Source: Halobacteriales archaeon QS_9_68_42
GTDB taxonomy: Archaea; Halobacteriota; Halobacteria; Halobacteriales; Haloarculaceae
Reading direction: 5' to 3'
DNA length: 15,591 bases
Assembly: GCA_003022905.1 (NCBI GenBank)
Contig: PXSE01000094.1
Span: forward strand, 1-15,591
A program made the position numbers and the translations under genes. The notes below the pieces were generated by a model, which saw only the letters and a list, made by a program, of their open reading frames with translations, searched no databases and was not told where the DNA came from. Below, piece after piece: positions 1 through 5,103 of this stretch; positions within the stretch are counted from its first letter, which is position 1, and the number at the start of each line of letters is the position of its first letter.

Positions 1-414
1 GTCGACCCCGAGGAGATCGCCGAGGAACTGCAGGGCATCCGGTCGCCGAAGGTCGCCTGGGACAAGGGCGAGCAGATCAACTCCATTCCGGACGCGATCG
101 GCACCGCGATGCGGCGGTACCTCGACGGCGAGGTCGACAAGGCCTACCCCGACCAGGCCACCCTCGACGAGACCGCCCAGCAGGCACAAGAGACCGACGA
201 AACCGAACCCCGCGGGAGGGCCTCCCGGGAGACCGACGGCGGCGCCGCGAGCGCGCCCCCGACGGCCGAACCCGAGCCCGAGCCCGGCGAGACCGGCGAC
301 ACACAGTCGCTCATCGACTCCGGGGAGTCCCCTGAGTGTCCCGAGTGCGGCGATATGGTCCAGATCGTCGAGGGTTGCCGGAAATGCCCGGGGTGTGGCT
401 GGTCACGTTGTTGA
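1..414 (+). CDS. nrdJ: C-terminal part of adenosylcobalamin-dependent (class II) ribonucleotide reductase
   Basis: The reading frame is open from the first base of the window, so this is the 3' end of a longer gene whose start lies outside; 137 codons remain before the TGA. The enzyme reduces ribonucleotides to deoxyribonucleotides using vitamin B12. The visible part starts with the end of a TSCPD-like domain (EELQGIRSPKVAWDKGEQ, then SIPDAIGTAMRRYLDG), typical of NrdJ. A low-complexity acidic linker of about 60 residues rich in E, P, T and G follows. The protein ends in a four-cysteine knuckle, CPECG then CRKCPGCGWSRC, the thioredoxin/zinc-type tail at the end of many class II reductases. 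A homing-type endonuclease gene lies 35 bases downstream on the other strand. Haloarchaeal nrdJ genes are known intein hosts, but the part where inteins sit is not in this window. Assignment is by recognition of the tail, not by alignment. Confidence 0.85.
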   Translation, partial: VDPEEIAEELQGIRSPKVAWDKGEQINSIPDAIGTAMRRYLDGEVDKAYPDQATLDETAQQAQETDETEPRGRASRETDGGAASAPPTAEPEPEPGETGDTQSLIDSGESPECPECGDMVQIVEGCRKCPGCGWSRC

Positions 415-449
415 GAACGTAAGATTTCGACCGACACCGAAATTGTATT

Positions 450-1271
450 TCAATCAAGCTTATCGAGAAGTGTCTGCCGGTTATCCCATGGAACGAACGT
501 ATCGCAGGGGATACGGTTGCCGACAACGACGTACTTGCGCTCCGGATACTGCTCCATGAAATGCCTCGCTCTCCGTTTGGACAGATCGTCGGGCCATCCT
601 TTGACTTCGATAACCGTTCCGTTATCGACGACGAAGTCCGGAGTGTAGGTTTTCTCGTCGACGAGCATGAACGTTTTCGGCTCGTACTCGTACTCTACTT
701 GCGAACCGTGTAGCAGTAAGTCAATATCTCGTTCCCAGTTGGATCGGACGACGTGACCAGTTTCTGCGACGGTCTGGCGTTTCAGGCCGGAGACGATGCC
801 GTAGCTCGGGTGGTCCTCGCCGGTAACCCCGTAGAGGTGATTGTTCTCGCCGGAACTGGATTCTGAGATTTTCTGGAGGGTCTCTTCTGTATGTGTTTCA
901 CCGTGAAACGGATTGCGTTCTCCCTGCCGCATCTCGGAGAGCTTCTGCCGTACTTCGGGTCGTTTAGCAGGGTTATCCCGTCGCTTCCAGGTTTCTTTGT
1001 TCGCACAACTGTGCGAACAGTACTCGTGTTTGTAGACCAGTTCGCTGCACCCCTCCCGTCTACATTCACTCTTCTCGTGTTTTCGCTTTGCTTTCCCGAA
1101 GCACTCCGTACTACAGAATCTCGGGTTGTGGGTTCTATTATTACAGCCATTGAGGCTACATTCGTATTCTTCTCTCAGACTCTCGTCGTGAACGAGCGTG
1201 TGGTGCCGTTTCATATACCCTTCGTTGGAGAAATCCGACTTTCCACAGGTCGGACACTCGGGACCGCTCAT
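450..1271 (-). CDS. Free-standing homing-type endonuclease: zinc fingers, NUMOD3-like region, PD-(D/E)XK nuclease
   Basis: This 273-residue protein has three visible layers. Residues 6-28 form a C2H2 finger (C6, C9, H23 or H24, H28). Residues 38-57 and 70-89 form two Cys4 units with identical spacing, C-x4-C-x9-C-x3-C, 32 residues apart. Residues about 107-160 hold a NUMOD3-like DNA-binding stretch (RPEVRQKLSEMRQGERNPF, then HTEETLQKISESSSGENNH, then a third partial copy), a motif known from homing endonucleases. The C-terminal domain has the PD-(D/E)XK signature: SNWERD around E180, YTPDFVV with D212, and IEVKG with E222 and K224. The ATG at 1271 follows a TATA-like box 25 bases upstream. 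The gene is visibly richer in A/T than its neighbours, suggesting transfer. It could instead be a repair or restriction-like nuclease. The domain calls come from motif reading; the cut site is unknown. Confidence 0.75.
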   Translation of the reverse strand: MSGPECPTCGKSDFSNEGYMKRHHTLVHDESLREEYECSLNGCNNRTHNPRFCSTECFGKAKRKHEKSECRREGCSELVYKHEYCSHSCANKETWKRRDNPAKRPEVRQKLSEMRQGERNPFHGETHTEETLQKISESSSGENNHLYGVTGEDHPSYGIVSGLKRQTVAETGHVVRSNWERDIDLLLHGSQVEYEYEPKTFMLVDEKTYTPDFVVDNGTVIEVKGWPDDLSKRRARHFMEQYPERKYVVVGNRIPCDTFVPWDNRQTLLDKLD

Positions 1272-1295
1272 AATGAATATACAAATAGCGTGGCG

Positions 1296-1303
1296 TAATT
1301 AAG
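1296..1303 (-). promoter_or_regulatory. TATA-like box of the endonuclease gene
   Basis: On the minus strand CTTAATTA ends 24 bases before the ATG at 1271. In haloarchaea a TATA box lies about 25 bases before the transcript start, so the mRNA would begin at or near the ATG (leaderless). It is the clearest AT-rich box in this intergenic region; placement is inferred from spacing only. Confidence 0.45.
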
Positions 1304-1361
1304 TGCTGTGTCCGGGGTCGGTAAAGTATATGACCATGTGCGTCCGACGAAACTGTGAACG

Positions 1362-1367
1362 TTTATT
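1362..1367 (+). promoter_or_regulatory. TATA-like box of the zinc-finger microprotein gene
   Basis: TTTATT lies 24 bases before the ATG at 1391, the usual spacing for a leaderless haloarchaeal gene. This supports the 40-residue ORF being real. Between box and start lies the inverted repeat ACCACG/CGTGGT at 1372-1377 and 1385-1390. Confidence 0.5.
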
Positions 1368-1390
1368 CGTCACCACGTGTAGAGCGTGGT

Positions 1391-1513
1391 ATGGACGAGT
1401 CGATGGGGCGCTCCTGTCCGATGTGCGGGACGGGGATGTACAAACGGCACTGCAAGTACGTCTGCCCCAAGCACGGCGTCGTCGTCGACTGTAGCGACCC
1501 GTTTACCTTCTGA
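1391..1513 (+). CDS. 40-residue CPxCG zinc-finger microprotein
   Basis: This very short gene encodes MDESMGRSCPMCG followed by a cysteine- and histidine-rich tail ending in DCSDPFTF. Cysteines are at 9, 12, 21, 25 and 34, with histidines at 20 and 28, enough for one zinc site and perhaps part of a second. The CPxCG knuckle is the hallmark of the small zinc-finger proteins abundant in haloarchaea (families such as HVO_2523 and HVO_2753); the HVO_2523 type seems closest by eye, but I cannot confirm this. A TATA-like box sits at leaderless distance. The 3' end overlaps that of the convergent VTT membrane gene by 11 bases. Function is not established; relatives have been linked to biofilm and motility phenotypes in Haloferax. 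Confidence 0.75.
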   Translation: MDESMGRSCPMCGTGMYKRHCKYVCPKHGVVVDCSDPFTF

Positions 1514-2168
1514 GTGCGTCGGTGTCGGACCCGCTCACTCGGCGGTAGGCGGGCCCCGAGAGTGCGAGCAGTGCCGCCAGCGCGACGGCGGTCACGAGGA
1601 CAATTGGGTCCGCCGAGAGGCCGGCCCGGGTCAGCTCGCCGGCGGAGGCCCCCAGTAGGACGGCGGCGACGACCCAGGGGGCCTCGCCGACGGCGGTCCC
1701 GGCGACATACGGCCGCAGTGGGACACCTGCCAGACCGGCGGCGTAGGAGACGGGGTCGGTCGGCAGCGGTGCCAGCCGGACCGCGACGATGCCGCGGAGG
1801 TCGCCGGTCGTCCGCCGGACGGCGACGCTGGCGTCACCGACGCGGGCCAGCAGGCCGGCGTCGTGGCCGAGGTACCGGGCGACGACGTAGGCCGGCAGCG
1901 CGGTGACGACGGCGCCGGCCAGCGCCACCGGAATCGCGGCCGGGCCGAGGACGTACCCCAGCAGTACCGACAGCGCGCTGATGGGCCATGCCAGAAGCGG
2001 GCGCGCGAGGTACACCCCCGCAACGACGGCGGCGAACAGCAGGGGGCGCTCGGCGAGTCGCTCGGCGCTCGCGAAAAGCGCCTCGGGCGACGTCGTCAGG
2101 GCGGCGGCACCGGCCACCGCGAGAACGGCCGCGATGCCGGCCAGTTGGCGGAGCGACGCTCGCTTCAC
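1503..2168 (-). CDS. VTT/TVP38-TMEM64 (SNARE-associated, DedA-like) membrane protein
   Basis: I place the start at the GTG at 2168, giving 221 residues (VKRASLRQLAG...). The longer frame to 2423 runs over the coding part of the opposite gene and has a non-hydrophobic, unlikely N-terminus. The protein has about six hydrophobic segments: 8-25, 44-60, 62-77, 79-98, 155-173 and 187-206. The central part (about 60-180) fits the VTT domain of YdjX/TVP38-type proteins: a glycine-rich helix pair around LLGYVLGPAAIPVALAGA, then RLAPLPTDPVSYAAGLAGVP and a further glycine/alanine helix. Family members are integral membrane proteins implicated in lipid scrambling or envelope maintenance; the substrate here is unknown. 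It is read divergently from the DUF5830-like gene, with only 46 bases between the proposed starts, filled largely by a strong hairpin. Confidence 0.75.
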   Translation of the reverse strand: MKRASLRQLAGIAAVLAVAGAAALTTSPEALFASAERLAERPLLFAAVVAGVYLARPLLAWPISALSVLLGYVLGPAAIPVALAGAVVTALPAYVVARYLGHDAGLLARVGDASVAVRRTTGDLRGIVAVRLAPLPTDPVSYAAGLAGVPLRPYVAGTAVGEAPWVVAAVLLGASAGELTRAGLSADPIVLVTAVALAALLALSGPAYRRVSGSDTDALRR

Positions 2169-2188
2169 GCCCGGAGGTGTCGCTCGGA

Positions 2189-2214
2189 CGGCAAACGCCT
2201 TGTGGTGTTTGCCG
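2189..2214. repeat. Inverted repeat between divergent genes (11-bp stem, 4-base loop)
   Basis: CGGCAAACGCC at 2189-2199 faces GGTGTTTGCCG at 2204-2214 around the loop TTGT. Ten pairs are perfect and one is G-T. It lies between the proposed GTG starts at 2168 (minus) and 2215 (plus), the second directly abutting it. The position suits a shared operator or an mRNA hairpin near a start. It is not followed by a T run, so I do not call it a terminator. Confidence 0.6.
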
Positions 2215-2535
2215 GTGATTTTTGACCTCCGCGGCCGAGTACCCCTCCCGGCGGTCGTCGACCGCATCGAGACCGTCACGACCCACCCGGAAACGACGCG
2301 GGCGATACTGGAGAAGGCCGAGAAGCGCGGCCACATCGTCCGCGAGGGCGAGACGGTTAAGCCGGCCGGCGGGCGGTTCCTCTGCTTCGAGAGCGAGGTA
2401 GTCTCCCGGGACGGCGAGTTCAAGTGCCGGCGCTGCGGCGCCTCGATATCGACGGGCTACTTCATGAAACTCGAGGCCGGCGAGCACGGCCCGTTCGGCT
2501 CCTCCTGCATCCGCAAGGTGACCGGCCGGGAGTGA
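2215..2535 (+). CDS. Small haloarchaeal zinc-binding protein, DUF5830-like
   Basis: From the GTG at 2215 the protein has 106 residues. The N-terminal half (VVDRIETVTTHPETTRAIL, then EKAEKRGHIVREG) looks like a small winged-helix or helical domain. The C-terminal half contains the highly conserved-looking FESEVVSRDGEFKCRRCG and GYFMKLEAGEHGPFGSSCIR followed by KVTGR, with C71, C74 and C98 as likely zinc ligands. I recognise this as a haloarchaeal family of unknown function (DUF5830 from memory). The start is uncertain: relatives, as I remember them, have some 10-15 further residues, and no ATG lies nearby, so the N-terminus may be misplaced or short. The gene ends three bases before the convergent DUF7115-like gene. 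Confidence 0.7.
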   Translation: MIFDLRGRVPLPAVVDRIETVTTHPETTRAILEKAEKRGHIVREGETVKPAGGRFLCFESEVVSRDGEFKCRRCGASISTGYFMKLEAGEHGPFGSSCIRKVTGRE

Positions 2536-2538
2536 CCG

Positions 2539-3582
2539 TCACCGGCCGCGGCGGAGCTCCTCGACCAGCTGTTCGATGGTTTCCCCCTGGGACTCCAGCA
2601 GGTCGTTCTGCCGCTTCAGTTGCGCCTCGAGGTCGTCGATGCGCGCCTCGAGACTCTCGACGCTTCCCGACCCGGCGCCCGCGTCGGCGCCGCTGGCGTC
2701 CTCGCCCTCGTCGTCGCCGGCGCCGGTCGCCCGGCCGGCCGTCCGGTCGCCGACCGCCGCCGCGGAGGGAGCGTCCGCCTCCGGATCGGTCGGCCTGCCC
2801 CGGGGACCCGTGACGTCCTGGTCGGCCGGCGGCGACCAGTCGACGCCCCCGGAGTCGTCGTCCGTCTCATCCGTCTCCGGGACCGGGTCGGAGACCGCAC
2901 CCGGGGCCGCCTCGTCCGGCTCCGACCCCGGCTCGGGCTCCTCGACTGCGATCTTCTCCCGGAGGCCGCCGAGCGAGGAGACGCCGTGGTGCTCGAAGAC
3001 GGCGCTCTGGACCGCCCGGCGGACGCGGCCGGCCTGCTCGTTGGGCACCTTCACGCGGTGCTGGCGGCCCTGGATCTCGAGGACGACTTGGGTGGCGACG
3101 CTGCCCTCCTGGAAGTTGAGGTCAGTGAGGCTCTCGTAGTCGAACATCTCGAAGTCCTCGTTCCAGACCGAGGGGCCGACGTGCTTGAACAGTTTCTCGT
3201 CGGCGACGACCAGTGTGAGGTCGCTGAAGCGGAACTGCGCCCGGACGGCCTCCTCGGGGCCGACCACGCCAGTCGTCCGGAGAACGCCCTCCAGCATCGC
3301 CGCAACGACGACATCCGTCACGTCCGCGGGAACGGTGAACTCCCGTTCGCCCTCGTAGGACTCCAGCACGACGGCGTTCTTCCGCCGCCCCGACTCGACG
3401 GCGAGGCGGTCGACGTCGTGGGGGTAGGCGGCGACGCTCTCGTCGGAGAGTAGCCCCTCCGAGCGGTAGAGGTACGTCTCCTCGGGCGTGACGACAAGGG
3501 CGTCGCCGCCGCCGATGTCGACGGTCTCGATGGCCGGTTCGTCGCCGACCGCGGCGCGCAGTCGGCCGGGAATCTCGTCCAT
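2539..3582 (-). CDS. Haloarchaeal two-domain protein with C-terminal coiled coil (DUF7115-like)
   Basis: With the ATG at 3582 the protein has 347 residues; this start is favoured over the ATG at 3624 because a TATA box at 3608-3613 gives a leaderless transcript. Residues 1-105 and 115-210 look like two related mixed beta/alpha units: each has a strand-turn-strand run (DALVVTPEETYLYRSEGLLS; DLTLVVADEKLFKHVGPS) and an acidic aromatic segment, recalling PH-like folds. Residues 212-300 are an acidic, G/A/P/D-rich linker, probably disordered. Residues 303-345 form a heptad-like coiled coil (VESLEARIDDLEAQLKRQ, then NDLLESQGETIEQLVEELR), likely for oligomerisation. There are no membrane segments. 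Function is unknown; DUF7115 is my recollection of the family name. It lies upstream of and divergent from the tRNA-Met gene. Confidence 0.7.
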   Translation of the reverse strand: MDEIPGRLRAAVGDEPAIETVDIGGGDALVVTPEETYLYRSEGLLSDESVAAYPHDVDRLAVESGRRKNAVVLESYEGEREFTVPADVTDVVVAAMLEGVLRTTGVVGPEEAVRAQFRFSDLTLVVADEKLFKHVGPSVWNEDFEMFDYESLTDLNFQEGSVATQVVLEIQGRQHRVKVPNEQAGRVRRAVQSAVFEHHGVSSLGGLREKIAVEEPEPGSEPDEAAPGAVSDPVPETDETDDDSGGVDWSPPADQDVTGPRGRPTDPEADAPSAAAVGDRTAGRATGAGDDEGEDASGADAGAGSGSVESLEARIDDLEAQLKRQNDLLESQGETIEQLVEELRRGR

Positions 3583-3607
3583 ACGTGTGGTGTGCCGGTA
3601 GACCTGC

Positions 3608-3613
3608 ATAAAA
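3608..3613 (-). promoter_or_regulatory. TATA box of the DUF7115-like gene
   Basis: On the minus strand TTTTAT lies 25 bases before the ATG at 3582. The spacing predicts a leaderless mRNA and decides the start codon. Confidence 0.55.
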
Positions 3614-3697
3614 CAGGGGGTCACGGCGCACGGCCCCGAAGAATCGACCGAGGGAGATAGGAAGGTTGAAGGGCGCGAACGGGCTACCGACAGACGA

Positions 3698-3830
3698 GCC
3701 CGGGTGGCTTAGCTGGACATAGCGCCGCACTCATAGGGTTACGAGGCGGCACCCGCGGTGTCCCGAGACGTTGCCTGCGTCTCGTACCTGGGACATGCGG
3801 AGATCGAGGGTTCGGAGCCCTCCCCGGGCA
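3698..3830 (+). tRNA. Elongator tRNA-Met (CAT) with a 59-base intron
   Basis: The acceptor stem GCCCGGG (3698-3704) pairs with CCCGGGC (3823-3829), with A3830 as discriminator and no encoded CCA. The anticodon stem CCGCA (3725-3729) pairs with TGCGG (3796-3800). The loop reads C-T-CAT-A before the intron and A after it, giving anticodon CAT at 3732-3734. The T arm is GAGGG TTCGGAG CCCTC (3806-3822). Removing the intron leaves 74 bases. The first pair is G-C, not the unpaired or A-U start of initiator tRNAs, so this is an elongator Met tRNA (a tRNA-Ile2 precursor with modified C34 is the alternative). An intron in elongator tRNA-Met is known in Haloferax and relatives. Confidence 0.95.
3736..3794 (+). 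other. tRNA-Met intron with canonical bulge-helix-bulge
   Basis: The splice sites follow from folding. The central 4-bp helix is CTCA (3730-3733) with TGGG (3789-3792). The 5' bulge is T-A-G (3734-3736) and the 3' bulge A-C-A (3793-3795), each cut after the second base. The intron stem continues with GG/CC (3737-3738 with 3787-3788) and TACGAG/CTCGTA (3740-3745 with 3781-3786). This is the standard substrate of the archaeal tRNA-splicing endonuclease EndA. The intron inserts between positions 37 and 38. It has no nuclease ORF. Confidence 0.9.
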
Positions 3831-3903
3831 CTACTATTTCACACGAGGAGCGAGCACCGCGAGCGCGCATATCCGGTTTCAGCGTGGACGAACGAAGCGC
3901 CGC

Positions 3904-4140
3904 TCATCCGCCCTTCTTCCGGTACCAGACCCGCTCGCCGACCGGCGAGTCGGCGTCCAGCCGGCTCACGAACAGGTCACGGACGGCGACGGTGACGACG
4001 AGTTCGACCGGGTTGCCGTCATGCGGACGAACCGTGACCACGCAGTGGCCGTCCCGCTCTTCGACAGCCTCGACGGTCCCGACCGACCACCGGTCGACGT
4101 GGTGGCTCGGCTCCCGGGCGTGGATGCGGTCGTGTTTCAC
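3904..4140 (-). CDS. Small uncharacterised haloarchaeal protein coupled to the SDR gene
   Basis: The 78-residue protein starts with GTG at 4140, overlapping the TGA of the upstream dehydrogenase gene by four bases (GTGA), so translation is probably coupled. The central part (WSVGTVEAVEERDGHCVVTV, then a short turn and VELVVTVAVRDLFVSRL) is a run of beta strands, consistent with a small barrel. The ends are histidine-rich (MKHDRIHAREPSHHVDRW) and basic (VWYRKKGG). No catalytic motif or membrane segment is seen. I recognise the general style of small haloarchaeal families but cannot name it. Overlap with the gene ahead of it and clean amino-acid composition favour a real gene. Confidence 0.65.
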   Translation of the reverse strand: MKHDRIHAREPSHHVDRWSVGTVEAVEERDGHCVVTVRPHDGNPVELVVTVAVRDLFVSRLDADSPVGERVWYRKKGG

Positions 4141-5021
4141 GAGCCCTCGGCCGGCGCGGCTTCGACGAGCGGTTCATCGACCCCGAGGACCTCGGCGCTG
4201 AACGCCCAGAGGCGCCGGGCGGCCTCGGGGTCGCGGGCCGCACTCGAGGGGGTCTTGGGCTGCTGGCCGGCGAAGTAGCGGCCGGAGACGTCGGCGGTCC
4301 GCGGCGAGACGCCCGCGAACAGCAGTTCCGCGGCGCCGTCCTCGACCGACGTGACGCCCGGGACGGCTTCGAGCAACTGGACCAGGTTCGGGAGTGGCCC
4401 GGGGAGAAACCGGCTGAACCCGCTGCCCGGAATCGCCCCCGGATGGACGCTGTTGGCGGTGACCTCGCGGCCGTCGGCCTCGAGGCGCCGCGCCAGTTCC
4501 GCCGAAAAGAGGACGTTTGCGAGCTTCGAGTGGCCGTAGGCTCGCGTCCCCGAGTGGCCGTCGACGCTCCGGACGGCGTCGAGGTCCAGCGAGGTGCCCC
4601 GGTGGGCCGCCGACGCGGTGGTGACCACCCGGGCGCCCGGCCGGAGGTGGTCGAGCAGTTCCGTCGTCAGGAGGTACGGCGAGAGGTGGTTGACGTGGAA
4701 GGTGTACTCGATGCCCAGGTCGGTCAGCCGACCGTCGCGGAACAGGCCGCCGGCGTTGTTCACGAGCAGGTCCAGGCCGTCCGTCTCGGCGCGGACCGTC
4801 CCGGCCAGCTCCCGGACCGCCGCCTCGTCGGCGAAGTCGGCGGCGACGAACCACGCGTCGGCGCCAACTGCCTCGATGTCCTCGACGGCGCGTTCGCCGG
4901 CCGCCGTGTCTCGGCCGTGGACGATGACGTCGGCGCCGAGCCGACCGAGGGCGACGGCGGCCGCTCGCCCGATGCCGCTCGTCGACCCGGTGACGAGCGC
5001 CTGCTTGCCGGTGCAGTCCAC
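4137..5021 (-). CDS. Short-chain dehydrogenase/reductase (SDR), retinol-dehydrogenase-like
   Basis: An NAD(P)-dependent oxidoreductase of the classical SDR family, 294 residues from the GTG at 5021 (VDCTGKQALVTG...). The Rossmann glycine motif TGSTSGIG is at 11-18, NNAG at 88-91, catalytic Asn about 111, Ser in TTASAAH about 137, and YGHSK at 162-166. The pattern NHLSPYLLT and PGAIPGSGFSRFLP match the retinol-dehydrogenase/WWOX-like branch, but the substrate is unknown. An alternative ATG at 5105 would add 28 residues and overlap the start codon of the divergent regulator; SDR proteins usually begin a few residues before the glycine motif, so I prefer 5021. The small gene downstream overlaps its stop. 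Divergent placement from a metal-pump regulator may be incidental. Confidence 0.85.
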   Translation of the reverse strand: MDCTGKQALVTGSTSGIGRAAAVALGRLGADVIVHGRDTAAGERAVEDIEAVGADAWFVAADFADEAAVRELAGTVRAETDGLDLLVNNAGGLFRDGRLTDLGIEYTFHVNHLSPYLLTTELLDHLRPGARVVTTASAAHRGTSLDLDAVRSVDGHSGTRAYGHSKLANVLFSAELARRLEADGREVTANSVHPGAIPGSGFSRFLPGPLPNLVQLLEAVPGVTSVEDGAAELLFAGVSPRTADVSGRYFAGQQPKTPSSAARDPEAARRLWAFSAEVLGVDEPLVEAAPAEGS

Positions 5022-5075
5022 GTCCGCGACACCTGCGCGTTCGTGGGAGCGAGAGCCTGTCCGCCGGCCGACGTG

Positions 5076-5081
5076 TTTTAT
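5076..5081 (+). promoter_or_regulatory. TATA box of the HTH_10 regulator gene
   Basis: TTTTAT ends 23 bases before the ATG at 5104, predicting a leaderless mRNA. Between box and start lie two direct copies of GTCGGTC (5085-5091 and 5097-5103), 12 bases apart centre to centre. Confidence 0.5.
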
Positions 5082-5103
5082 CTCGTCGGTCCGTACGTCG
5101 GTC

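Noticed and set aside
891..1298. 135-codon plus-strand frame opposite the endonuclease gene
   Set aside because: Its hydrophobic look arises from the antisense of charged codons; the minus-strand frame has clear zinc-finger and nuclease motifs.
1303..1494. 63-codon frame upstream of and overlapping the zinc microprotein
   Set aside because: It runs through the promoter and reads the microprotein in another frame, with a poly-arginine end; no conserved-looking motif.
2620..3453. 277-codon plus-strand frame opposite the DUF7115-like gene
   Set aside because: It lies wholly within a well-supported gene, shows no domain, and has no promoter; third-position GC bias creates such frames.
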